From Sporolactobacillus putidus (lineage in GTDB: Bacteria > Bacillota > Bacilli > Bacillales > Sporolactobacillaceae), in contig NZ_BMOK01000001.1 of the NCBI RefSeq assembly GCF_014647035.1, forward strand, positions 310,001 to 374,000: a stretch of DNA of 64,000 bases, in the 5' to 3' direction. Positions 55,059 to 63,482 of this stretch are shown piece after piece. How positions within the stretch are numbered: the first letter of the stretch is position 1; every line of letters starts with the position of its first letter. The notes beneath the pieces were generated by a model. It ran no database searches, had not been told where the DNA came from, and saw only the letters and a program-made list of their open reading frames with translations. The position numbers and the translations under genes are program-made.

Positions 55059-56444
55059 CTACTTCGCCTGATCAGGAGCCTGCAAAAGTTTTTCTCTTGG
55101 CGGTGCCGGCACAGATATAATAAATGCCACGCCGTCTCCGCTGTTTTCAACCTTGATCCGCCCCTGATGATGCAGGACGATACGGTTGACGATAGCCAGG
55201 CCAAGCCCGAACTGGCCCCCTTCTCCTTTTTCAAAGGGTTCAAACATCGCTTCCATTTTGTTTTCGGGGATCGGCCGGCCGTCGTTTTTAACAATCAAGA
55301 TTGTCTCGCCGTTCCGTTCTTCTGCAATCATCCATATGTTTTGCTCCGCATAGCGCAATCCGTTCTCCACCAGATTTTCGAAGACCGTCTGCCACTGCTC
55401 CTTGTCACCCCAGACGGCTGTTTCTTCCCCCTGAACATGAATCTTGATGTCCGGGCGCTGAGTCATCAGGCGTTTCTGAATGAACAGGGCAATCTCGCCG
55501 AACGTCATCCGGGTAAAGTGAAATTTCTGGCTTCGCAGAGAATCGAAACGCGTAAAATAAAGCAGTTTTCTGACCCTTTTTTCCATCTGTTCCGATTCAT
55601 GAATAATGACGTCCATGGAATCCATAAGATCTCCCTTTGGGTAGATTCCGTCTTTAACGGACTGGGCGTAGCTGTGCACAACCATGATCGGGGTCTTCAG
55701 TTCATGAGACGCCTGCTGGAGGAAAACTTTCTGCGACTCGTCGTATTTCATCAGGTTCAGCCGCATTTTTTCAAACTGCGAAGAAAGCCGTTCGAATTCA
55801 TAGTCGCCTTTCCATTCAAATGGTTTCTCCCAATTCAATCGTGAAATTTCTTCGAAACGGCTGCCCAGAATGTCCAGGGGGCGTTTTAAATAGCGTGCCA
55901 GCCAGAATGCGATAAAAAGGCCCAGAATGCCTGTCAGGATGAAGATGAAGATCAGCCTGGCCCAGAGTTTATGCATCAGTTCATTAGTATACGTATTCCA
56001 CATGTAGGAAATGAGATAACCCGTTTCAAGATTGGCATTCACACGCCGTACGACATAGTACAATGTCGAACCGTGATAAACCAGTTCGTAACGCTGGGAG
56101 CCCGCTTTCTGCCGCCGGATGCGAGCCTTCATCTCATTGAAAACGGAAGCCGGGATCGGATTGCCGAGAATCTGGCGGTAATTCGAGTCGATCAGCAGGT
56201 TGCCGACCGCCTTGACCGCCTGCTGGCGATCCAGAAAGCCGGAACCCGAATTATCGACTCCATAGTTTCCCGAATCCTGGTGCAGCACATTCTGCAGCTG
56301 CTCCTGCTCAATCGTCTCAAAAGAGTCTTCTTTCAAAGCGCTCTGAATGGAGTAAGGATAGACAACAGTCATGATGATGCCGATAATCGATACAAGAAGC
56401 GCAAATGACAGCCAGATGCGCCTTGTCAGTGTCCATTTGAACAT
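55059..56444 (-). CDS. cssS: CssS-type sensor histidine kinase
   Basis: The 461-residue kinase has two membrane segments (about residues 10-30 and 165-187) around an extracytoplasmic domain, then HAMP. The phosphoacceptor region is QQASHELKTPIMVVHSYAQSV, the N box ENLVENGLRYAEQN, and the G box GLGLAIV. Paired with a CssR-like regulator it would sense secretion stress. Overlaps cssR by one base (TGATG). The assignment depends mainly on CssR similarity and length. Confidence 0.75.
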   Translation of the reverse strand: MFKWTLTRRIWLSFALLVSIIGIIMTVVYPYSIQSALKEDSFETIEQEQLQNVLHQDSGNYGVDNSGSGFLDRQQAVKAVGNLLIDSNYRQILGNPIPASVFNEMKARIRRQKAGSQRYELVYHGSTLYYVVRRVNANLETGYLISYMWNTYTNELMHKLWARLIFIFILTGILGLFIAFWLARYLKRPLDILGSRFEEISRLNWEKPFEWKGDYEFERLSSQFEKMRLNLMKYDESQKVFLQQASHELKTPIMVVHSYAQSVKDGIYPKGDLMDSMDVIIHESEQMEKRVRKLLYFTRFDSLRSQKFHFTRMTFGEIALFIQKRLMTQRPDIKIHVQGEETAVWGDKEQWQTVFENLVENGLRYAEQNIWMIAEERNGETILIVKNDGRPIPENKMEAMFEPFEKGEGGQFGLGLAIVNRIVLHHQGRIKVENSGDGVAFIISVPAPPREKLLQAPDQAK

Positions 56445-57121
56445 CAGGACACAACCCTGTATCCGGAACCGTAAACTGTCTCAAGCGACAGGCGGCTCAG
56501 TTTTCTCCGGATTCGCCGGACAACATCGTCAACCGCACGATCCGATCCGACATAGTCTTCGCCCCATACTTCTTTGAGTATATCCCTTCGCGACTTTGCG
56601 ACGTTAGCATTTTCGACAAGGTACAACAGGACATCAAACTCCTTTGATGTCAAATCAATGACCGATTTTTCTTCGTCAAAAACTTTTCGGCGGACGACAT
56701 CAATCTGATACTTGGAAATGGACAGAAGATTTTCATGAAGCCCCCCGCCGTAAACACGGTGCAGCAGCTTTTTGGCGCGAATGACCAGTTCTTTTGGCAG
56801 AAAGGGTTTGGCCAGATAATCGTCGCTGCCGAGTTCCAGCCCGATGATTTTGTCAAGATCCTGGTCTCTGGCCGAGATGAAAATGACGGGCTGTTCCGAA
56901 TGGTTCTCCTTGATCTTCTGAATCAAATCATATCCGGACATGCCCGGAAGCATAATATCAAGAATCCACAGGTGAACACCGTTATGCATGAATTTGATTG
57001 CTTCTTCGCCTGTCCGAAAGACGGAAACGCTCCATCCCTCTCTTTCCATATAAACCTTCAGAATGGAGGCGAGGCTTTCCTCATCCTCGACAAGATTAAT
57101 TTGAAAGGCAGTTTCGCTCAT
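56444..57121 (-). CDS. cssR: CssR-type response regulator
   Basis: The 225-residue OmpR-family regulator has a receiver domain with the phosphoacceptor Asp in HLWILDIMLPG, VIFISARDQDLDKIIGLELGSDDYLAKPFLPKEL, and a winged-helix DNA-binding domain (DLTSKEFDVLLYLVENA; TVYGSGYRVV). HLWILDIMLP, VIFISARD, LGLELGS and KPFLP-EL agree with CssR of B. subtilis. CssR activates htrA/htrB proteases when secreted proteins misfold. AAGGATG precedes the ATG. Its promoter must lie in or beyond repeat copy D. Confidence 0.82.
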   Translation of the reverse strand: MSETAFQINLVEDEESLASILKVYMEREGWSVSVFRTGEEAIKFMHNGVHLWILDIMLPGMSGYDLIQKIKENHSEQPVIFISARDQDLDKIIGLELGSDDYLAKPFLPKELVIRAKKLLHRVYGGGLHENLLSISKYQIDVVRRKVFDEEKSVIDLTSKEFDVLLYLVENANVAKSRRDILKEVWGEDYVGSDRAVDDVVRRIRRKLSRLSLETVYGSGYRVVS

Positions 57122-57161
57122 TTATACTCATCCTTATTCCGCTCAAAATTCCCGCACTATC

Positions 57162-57310
57162 AGTAAACTTGGCTTCGCCAAGCCTTTGGCGCTGGCGTTG
57201 CCTTAGTTTCGGGGGCCAGGACGGCCTAATGCCGAACATGCCGCAGGACGCGGCGATCTGTTCAGTCGCTTATACTATAATCCTTCAAAAATTTATACTA
57301 TCTTGTAGTA
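57162..57310 (+). repeat. Dispersed intergenic repeat, copy D
   Basis: Full-length copy: AAACTTGGCTTCGCCAAGCC at left, GGGGGCCAGGACGGCCTAAT and GGACGCGGCGATCTGTTC in the core, ATACTATCTTGTAGTA at right. It occupies the leader region of cssR, between cssR and yhaN. Confidence 0.88.
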
Positions 57311-57412
57311 TAAATTAAATTATACCATGTGGCCCTGCAGCGCGTGATAAATGAAACAATTTTCATATTTTCGGACATGCCGCACCCGGCTTTTTCCCGC
57401 TGCACGGTTTGT

Positions 57413-60244
57413 TTACCGGACGGCTTGCCTGTTCTGTCCGGAAAGTGAAAGGACGGCAGACGGATGACCCTGCAGAAATGCAGAATCGTGGCACGTAAAA
57501 AGGATCACTTGGCGGCGGTTCGATATTTTTTCCAGGAGCGAATAGACACGCTCGGCCCTCGGACGGTCAAAGTTGACAAACCCTTCATCAATAATCACCG
57601 GCAGTGATTCACCGCTGTCAAAAACCTCTGTCAAAGCCAGGCGAAGCGACAAATACAACTGTTCGGCGGTTCCCCGGCTCAGTTCGCCCGCGAGAAAAGT
57701 CCGGCCGTCCCTGCGTTCTACGGCGAATCCGTTTTCATCATTGAGATTCAGGGATATGTAGGCTCCGCCCGTTACCTGCTCAAAATAGCGTTCTGCTTCT
57801 TTCAGCACTCTCGGCAGCCTCTGTTTACGGTAGTTGTCCTTAGTTTTGCCTATTGCCCATTCGGCCATCCGGCAGACAGCCCACTCCCTGGCTTTGCTGT
57901 TGACCTCGGTAAGCAATGCATGATAGCGGTCCAGTGTATCGCGGTATGAGTCGTTGTCTACCATGCTCCGGGACTCCGCCTTTTCTTGAATCAAATGCTC
58001 CCTGACTGCTTTCAGCTCTTCCTCCAGATCCGACAGACGTTTTTTGAGTTCTTCTCCCGTGATCCCGTCCCACTTGCCTTCGTTGAGATCATGAAAATAG
58101 CGATTCAGATTTTCTTCATTTCCCGCCAGTTCGAGCATGTGCATCTGCCGATCATTCCTTTTTTCTTTCAGCTTCTGAAGGCGGTCATAGCGATCGGCAG
58201 ATTCAAAAAACTGTTCTTCATCGGCAGCACCCGCGAGTTCGAGCAATCGGTCCTGTTCCTTGTAAAAACGGTCAAGCTTCTTTTTCAATATCTGTACCTG
58301 TTTCAGATTAGTATCTCGCTGTTTTTTCAGATCCTGAACCTGCCGCTGTCTTTCCTTCTCTGTATTGTATCGTTTTTCCAAAAAGGCGGCATCACCTCCG
58401 GGTACGTGAAGAATGTCCGAAAGCCGCTCTCTTTCCCGTTCAAATCGTTCATGTTCCCCCCGCCTGTCCCGGATACGGGCTTCAACGACCTTAATTCTGT
58501 TCAGGAGGGCCTGCGCCTCATCAACCAGCCGCACAATGTCTGCAGCCCACTCCGGCCGTTCCATTCTGTAACCCTTTGTGGCAAGCCATTCCTTGAATTG
58601 ACGATTTTCCTCACCCAGATCCTTTTTAAGAGCTTCAACGTTCAGAAGCGCTTGTTCACAGGCCCTTTCAGCCTTGGCAAACTGTTCACGGATAAAACTC
58701 AGTTCCGCTTCATAACGACTATCAACTGCTGGCCCAGTTTCATTCCTTGTGGACGACGGGATGCCGTTTTTCGACGCCAGCCTTGACGTATAGACAAAGA
58801 GTCCGCTGAGCAGCAAGCCGAAGAGAAAAATGAGAACAGCCGCTGCAGGGGTGAGCAGAAAGTAGGAGATCACGGCAACTAGGGCCGTCACAGCAAGTGC
58901 GGGTACGATCATCGGAACAGAAAGCGGGCCTGGGTTAACCCCGGTCCGGCCTTTCCGCTCATGTGCCCGCTTTCCTCCGTTTTCTTCCCCATGTTCTTTT
59001 TCCAGTGCTTCCAGACGATTTTTCAGCTGCGAGACCTCCTCTTTTCGGCCGGCAAGATCTCTGGAAGCGTCGGACTTCGCTTCCGCCAATACCTTCAATC
59101 GCTCTGTTTTTTCCTGCAACTGATGTTTGAACGCAACATCCACGGAAGCCCGGCTCAGCGCTTCTGCATCCCACCCGGGCCCGAGATTCTTCAGCACGCC
59201 GGCGTATTCGGTTTGATCTTTCCGCCGGTCATCCTCCAGCAGGACTGTTTCCCTGAGATTTTGTTCGTCTTTTACGGCTTCACGAAACAGTGCCGTAAGA
59301 TTCCCCTCCTCAGAAATCCAGGAATCATCGACATGAACCGACTTAATCGATTCGTTCAGCTGCTGTATCCGGTCCGCGAGGCCAGCCGCTTCGTCCTTCG
59401 CAGCAGCAATCTGCCTGTGCCAGTCATTATACTGAATTCTTCCGTTTTCCGGAAAATGGGCGACTTCCCCCATGCCTTTGATTTCATCTTCCAGTGCGCG
59501 GTAACTTATGATGATTGGCCGGATCGCGGAAAAAGCGGTCCATTCCTGATGGCGCTGCAGGGCATCCTTTCTCTCCTGGTCGAGCCGCCGGATTCTCGCG
59601 TTTTCCCGATCGATCTTCTCCTGAATCTGCCTGAAAGCATCCAATTTCTTTTCATGGTTTCTCATTTCTGTCCGAAGCCTATCCAATTCATTGAGGAGGT
59701 GATTAATTTCAGGATTTCTTCCGCCCTTTTTGAAGAGGGCGCCACACCTTTTCCCCAGTTCCTGTTCCGCTTCCGCAAGCTCCCGGCTCCCGATCATCCC
59801 CGCTCCAAGCAGAAAGTCGTTCAGATCGGAAGGTTTCATTTTTTCAATGCCTCTGAGTCCCTCAAGGTCGAAGCAAAAGACGCTCTGATATAACAAACGG
59901 TCAACCCCGTGAAACTGTGCATTTACGTCGCCTATCCCGCTGCTGCCGGTAAAAAGGCGGGGGTCCTCTTTTTCTTTATACATCCTCTCGAGTCTGAACT
60001 CGTGCCCGTCTTCACCCTGAAAAGTCAGCGCTCCGCCAAGCCGGTTCTCTTCATTATTTCTAAGCCACCTGGCAAGCGAATTTTTCTGGGGATAACCGAA
60101 CAGCGTGTTAAGCATGAAGTTCATCAACGTCGATTTTCCCGCTTCGTTCCCGCCATAGATGATCACAAAGGAAGAATCCGGCAAAACGATTTTCTGATTC
60201 TCAAAACGGCCAAACTGATTAATGTCCAATGATCTGATTTTCAT
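57413..60244 (-). CDS. yhaN: SbcC-like ATPase YhaN
   Basis: The 943-residue protein has an N-terminal Walker A (VIIYGGNEAGKSTLMNF), long coiled coils, two hydrophobic segments in the middle (about residues 445-490), and a C-terminal ABC-type signature (LAGELSRGTAEQLYLSLRLAL) with Walker B LPVIIDEGFVNFD. It belongs to the Rad50/SbcC-like AAA group and pairs with YhaO. The ATG has no good ribosome binding site but overlaps the stop of a short upstream frame (ATGA), so it is probably translated by coupling. Confidence 0.9.
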   Translation of the reverse strand: MKIRSLDINQFGRFENQKIVLPDSSFVIIYGGNEAGKSTLMNFMLNTLFGYPQKNSLARWLRNNEENRLGGALTFQGEDGHEFRLERMYKEKEDPRLFTGSSGIGDVNAQFHGVDRLLYQSVFCFDLEGLRGIEKMKPSDLNDFLLGAGMIGSRELAEAEQELGKRCGALFKKGGRNPEINHLLNELDRLRTEMRNHEKKLDAFRQIQEKIDRENARIRRLDQERKDALQRHQEWTAFSAIRPIIISYRALEDEIKGMGEVAHFPENGRIQYNDWHRQIAAAKDEAAGLADRIQQLNESIKSVHVDDSWISEEGNLTALFREAVKDEQNLRETVLLEDDRRKDQTEYAGVLKNLGPGWDAEALSRASVDVAFKHQLQEKTERLKVLAEAKSDASRDLAGRKEEVSQLKNRLEALEKEHGEENGGKRAHERKGRTGVNPGPLSVPMIVPALAVTALVAVISYFLLTPAAAVLIFLFGLLLSGLFVYTSRLASKNGIPSSTRNETGPAVDSRYEAELSFIREQFAKAERACEQALLNVEALKKDLGEENRQFKEWLATKGYRMERPEWAADIVRLVDEAQALLNRIKVVEARIRDRRGEHERFERERERLSDILHVPGGDAAFLEKRYNTEKERQRQVQDLKKQRDTNLKQVQILKKKLDRFYKEQDRLLELAGAADEEQFFESADRYDRLQKLKEKRNDRQMHMLELAGNEENLNRYFHDLNEGKWDGITGEELKKRLSDLEEELKAVREHLIQEKAESRSMVDNDSYRDTLDRYHALLTEVNSKAREWAVCRMAEWAIGKTKDNYRKQRLPRVLKEAERYFEQVTGGAYISLNLNDENGFAVERRDGRTFLAGELSRGTAEQLYLSLRLALTEVFDSGESLPVIIDEGFVNFDRPRAERVYSLLEKISNRRQVILFTCHDSAFLQGHPSAVLSLSGQNRQAVR

Positions 60245-60369
60245 TTGCCCGGCGGCTCTGTTTCAGCAAAACCGCGCCTCACCTTCCTTCGTTCATGATT
60301 AAGTCTGACAGCCGGGACAGCGATGAACGTCTGTATTTTCGTTCCCTCCTGCGGCCTGAAAGCCTTCAT
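60241..60369 (-). CDS. Short ORF coupled between yhaO and yhaN
   Basis: A 42-codon frame starts in TGATG at the yhaO stop codon and ends in ATGA at the yhaN start. AAGGATGAG lies about 8 bases before its ATG. The product is basic (HERRKVRRG) and has no recognised domain. It may be a leader that hands ribosomes on to yhaN or a remnant of a longer end of one neighbour. Confidence 0.5.
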   Translation of the reverse strand: MKAFRPQEGTKIQTFIAVPAVRLNHERRKVRRGFAETEPPGK

Positions 60370-61601
60370 CAGCTCATCCTTCCGATATCCGGAAGAAGTT
60401 TCTCAACAAGCAGCTGCTCTGCTTCCTGTTTAATCTTCTCCTCCTCCTCACCTGTAAGCGGGCTGAGATAACGTCTGCCGGCATGGTGCCGGTAAAGCAC
60501 GGCTGCCGCTTCTTCCAATGCTCCCTCCGTCTCAATCAGCCTGAAAAGATCCCCGATAAAATGCGGGCTCCGCAGCAGCTCCTCCCGATTCCAGTCCGCC
60601 CTGACCGTTATATCGCCGGAATTCAGCCAGACAAAATCGGGCCTTTCCTCTTCACCATCATTCGTTGCCTCAGTGAACTCCCGAATGAGATCATTCAGCT
60701 CGCTTCGATCCTGATCCGTGTCGGAAAAAGAAAAATCCGCACGGAGAAAGATGCCGCATTCATCGCTGCGGGCTTCTTCCTTGGTACGGTCGAGCACCTT
60801 TTCCAGATTCTCGGCCGTGATCCGGCCGGTCAAAGCAATCTCCTGCCTCTTCCATAAAATGTCGGCTGTCGGAATAAAACGGACATGGGCCCCCTGACCG
60901 TCCAGTTCGACAAGTGATGCTCCTTTATTGCCTGTTTCCTTTACAGACAACCCCTGGATATCGCCCGGATACCAGATCGGCAGCGGAGGGGACAGCTGCT
61001 GCCGCTTGTGGATATGGCCAAGTGCCCAATAATCAAACGCTTTTTCCGCAATCTTTCCGACCGAAAAAGGTGCATAACGGCCTTCGCCAGCCGCCGACCG
61101 CTCTGCGCCGTGAAGAATGCCGATGTGAAAATCTGCGCCGTCTTTCCTGATGTATTCCGCGCCCATATCTCTCGCCACCCAGCGCTCAGCATAGCTGAAC
61201 CCATATAAATGAACAACCTGGCCGTCCTGCTTCCGGTATGGAATCATCGCCGGAAAAGTCGGGAAGACATGAACATTTTCCGGAAAATCAAGTCTGTTCC
61301 ACGGATCATCCAGATGATCATGATTTCCAAACACAAGAAATACCTGGATTCCCCCCGACTGAAGACGTTTCATGGATTGAATAAACCTTTTCTGGGCCAG
61401 CAGGCTGCGATGGCTTTCGTCAAAAATATCGCCAGCAATGATCAGAAAATCCGCTTTTTCCGCCAATGTTCTGTCAATCAGCCGGCCCAGGGCTGTAAAC
61501 GTGCTCGCCTTCACGCGCGCGTGCAAGGGTGCGGGGAGTTCCGAAAGTCCTTCAAAAGGCCGGTCGAGATGCAGATCGGCGGCATGAATGAAACGAATCA
61601 T
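60369..61601 (-). CDS. yhaO: SbcD/Mre11-like nuclease YhaO
   Basis: The 410-residue metallophosphoesterase has IHAADLHLDRP, IIAGDIFDES, LVFGNHDHLD and LGHIHKRQQ, the metal-binding motifs of Mre11/SbcD nucleases. It would form a DNA repair-type complex with YhaN. ATG 61601 is chosen for GAGGGAG ten bases upstream; ATG 61610 is only one base from it. Confidence 0.9.
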   Translation of the reverse strand: MIRFIHAADLHLDRPFEGLSELPAPLHARVKASTFTALGRLIDRTLAEKADFLIIAGDIFDESHRSLLAQKRFIQSMKRLQSGGIQVFLVFGNHDHLDDPWNRLDFPENVHVFPTFPAMIPYRKQDGQVVHLYGFSYAERWVARDMGAEYIRKDGADFHIGILHGAERSAAGEGRYAPFSVGKIAEKAFDYWALGHIHKRQQLSPPLPIWYPGDIQGLSVKETGNKGASLVELDGQGAHVRFIPTADILWKRQEIALTGRITAENLEKVLDRTKEEARSDECGIFLRADFSFSDTDQDRSELNDLIREFTEATNDGEEERPDFVWLNSGDITVRADWNREELLRSPHFIGDLFRLIETEGALEEAAAVLYRHHAGRRYLSPLTGEEEEKIKQEAEQLLVEKLLPDIGRMS

Positions 61602-61684
61602 ATCATGCATGCTCCCTCTCTTTAATTTGTGCTTGTCTTATATTTTAGCATATCTTCCGATCGATCACACGTTCTCTTATACCG

Positions 61685-61711
61685 AAAAAAACCAGGCAAA
61701 ATGCCTGGTTT
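61685..61711 (-). terminator. Terminator downstream of the YitU-like gene
   Basis: AAACCAGGCA and TGCCTGGTTT form a 10-bp stem with TTTTTT on the minus strand. Confidence 0.82.
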
Positions 61712-61760
61712 CATGTAGAAATCCAGATTATCGGCAAGCGGACCCCAATCACCTTTGACT

Positions 61761-61865
61761 GCTAAGAAAAACTTGACGAAGCCAAGCCTATGACGACGGC
61801 CTGAGCCTTAGTTTTTCTTATACCAGACACCTCTAATCTTTTTTTATTACACTTTCTTATTTGTA
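61761..61865 (+). repeat. Core-deleted relative of the dispersed repeat, copy E
   Basis: AGAAAAACTTGACGAAGCC, GCCTGAGCCTTAGTTT and a right end ATTACACTTTCTTAT resemble the outer parts of copies A to D. The middle (GGCCAGGACGGCC to CGATCTGTTC) is absent. Confidence 0.55.
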
Positions 61866-61908
61866 CAAAAAAAGTCATCCGCATCCGGGATCGTCCTCAA
61901 CGTCCGCA

Positions 61909-62745
61909 TCAGTGAACGCGCAGCTGCTTCCGGAACACTTCCCTGACCACATAAGCAACGCCGTTCATCTCATTCGTCCGCGTCACCCAGTCCGCCTTCG
62001 CTTTCACATCGGGAGAGGCATTCCTCATCGCAACGCCGAGCCCTGCTTTTTCAATCATCTCCGCATCCTCCGGCCCGTCGCCGACCGCCACAATTTCATG
62101 AAGAGGAATGCCAAGTTGTCCGGCGAAAAAAAGCAGTCCGTTAAACTTTGACGTTCCCTGGCGTACCAATGTGATGTCGTGAATCGAGGGGCGGCTGACA
62201 GCGAGCGACGGAAAATAGTCACCCATCGCTTGTTCAATATCGTCCATTACTTTTTCATCTTTCAGTTTGATTTTTACATCCGTAGCACTCTCATAATTTT
62301 CCAAAAGATACTGGCTGAGCGTATCCACATAGGTCACCGGATAAAACAGCGGCTCATTCATACCGATGGTCATTTTAGCAATCAGATTTTTTTGGCGCGG
62401 CCTGTTGCTTATTGACAGCCGTTCATGGGAAATCTGAATCTGGCACGGATAGGTCTCCAGAAATTCAACAAGCTGCAGCAAGACGCTATGTTCGATTTTG
62501 CTTGTGTAGACCGGGTTATCCATTGAAGAAGACACGAATGCCCCATTATGCGTAATAATCGGATGAGTCAGTCTGAGCGAGCGAGCCACTTTGGCCGCAG
62601 AATGAAAGTGGCGTTCGGAAACAAGTGTGACGACAACGCCTTTTTTACGAGCGTACTGAATAACGTCTTTAGTCTGCCGGTCCAGTTTATTGCTGTTGGT
62701 CAAAAGGGTTCCATCGATGTCCAATGCAAGCAAGCGGTATACCAA
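61909..62745 (-). CDS. Cof-type HAD phosphatase (YitU-like)
   Basis: The 278-residue HAD hydrolase starts LLALDIDGTLL (nucleophile and acid/base Asp). Motif II is VVVTLVSERHFHSA, where the usual T/S-G-R is replaced by S-E-R as in YitU (T-N-R). Motif III/IV is VAVGDGPEDAEMIEKAG, with E in place of the usual N. Such proteins dephosphorylate sugar phosphates or flavin precursors; YitU of B. subtilis acts on a riboflavin intermediate. TTG 62745 follows GGGGGAGG closely. Confidence 0.87.
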   Translation of the reverse strand: MVYRLLALDIDGTLLTNSNKLDRQTKDVIQYARKKGVVVTLVSERHFHSAAKVARSLRLTHPIITHNGAFVSSSMDNPVYTSKIEHSVLLQLVEFLETYPCQIQISHERLSISNRPRQKNLIAKMTIGMNEPLFYPVTYVDTLSQYLLENYESATDVKIKLKDEKVMDDIEQAMGDYFPSLAVSRPSIHDITLVRQGTSKFNGLLFFAGQLGIPLHEIVAVGDGPEDAEMIEKAGLGVAMRNASPDVKAKADWVTRTNEMNGVAYVVREVFRKQLRVH

Positions 62746-63070
62746 GGTCCTCCCCCTTTTCGGAATCCAGATTCAATCCCCTATTCCTGTTCCCAGCATA
62801 TGAAGCACGCCCAAGAAATAGAACAAGACCGGGGAAGGACGTCACGGTTAACTGCTCGCCTGCCGTCCGCGAACGCCGGCGATTATTGGCGCTGTTTCAG
62901 TAAAGAAGAAAAAGAAGTCCTTGGTACAAACCGAAATTGGTAATTATACCCCGCTCTCTTCTATCGGGAATAAGAGCTGCTCGGGAGTATCTAAGATGGA
63001 CAGGATCGGCTCATCAGGAGATGATTGATCACCGCTTTTTTAAAAAATGGTTCCCTTTCTTCGCAGCAAA
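62746..63070. other. Intergenic stretch without a supported gene
   Basis: About 325 bases between the HAD gene and the SASP gene. No promoter pair, hairpin or coding frame with a ribosome binding site was recognised. Confidence 0.4.
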
Positions 63071-63072
63071 AT

Positions 63073-63097
63073 AAGAGCGGCTTAACGCCGCTCTCTG
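63073..63097 (-). terminator. Terminator of the SASP gene
   Basis: AGAGCGGC and GCCGCTCT form an 8-bp stem with a short loop; on the minus strand TTATTTT follows. Confidence 0.75.
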
Positions 63098-63121
63098 TAT
63101 ATTTCTTAATCATTTCTTTTT

Positions 63122-63316
63122 TTATTTCTGATAGCCGCCAAATTGAGACTGAGCCTGAGCGACCAGACGTTTAGTAATTTCTCCTCCAACCGAGCCGTTC
63201 GCTCTGGAAGTCGTATCAGCCCCGAGGCTAACGCCAAATTCGCGGGCAATTTCCACTTTCATCTGATCAAGTGCTTGCTGTACACCTGGCACGAGTAATT
63301 GATTTGAATTTGCCAT
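63122..63316 (-). CDS. Alpha/beta-type small acid-soluble spore protein
   Basis: The 64-residue DNA-binding protein saturates spore DNA and protects it. The GPR protease cleavage site is EIAREFGV; the first helix has [16 protein letters not shown] and the second [25 protein letters not shown] precedes ATG 63316. It is monocistronic, with a probable sigma-G promoter. Confidence 0.97.
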   Translation of the reverse strand: MANSNQLLVPGVQQALDQMKVEIAREFGVSLGADTTSRANGSVGGEITKRLVAQAQSQFGGYQK

Positions 63317-63339
63317 GTGTCTCACCTCCCTTGTAAGCC

Positions 63340-63369
63340 TATTTTGCTCCGCTTTCAAATTCTATATTC
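63340..63369 (-). promoter_or_regulatory. Probable sigma-G promoter of the SASP gene
   Basis: On the minus strand GAATA (63365-63369) and CAAAATA (63340-63346) are spaced 18 bases, close to the sigma-G pattern (-35 GNATR, -10 CATNNTA). Confidence 0.55.
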
Positions 63370-63482
63370 TGATTAACGGCTGGAAATTGTTAGCGGAGTG
63401 CTGCATTAAAAGGGACGAACACGAATGGCAAAAAGGATAAAGGGCAACGGAAGAAAAGACGAAGGCTGGGCGATCGGACGCT

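Noticed and set aside
57268-57285. Promoter inside the dispersed repeat (TATACTATAAT)
   Set aside because: No suitable -35 in any copy, and the -10-like word is not kept in copy B.
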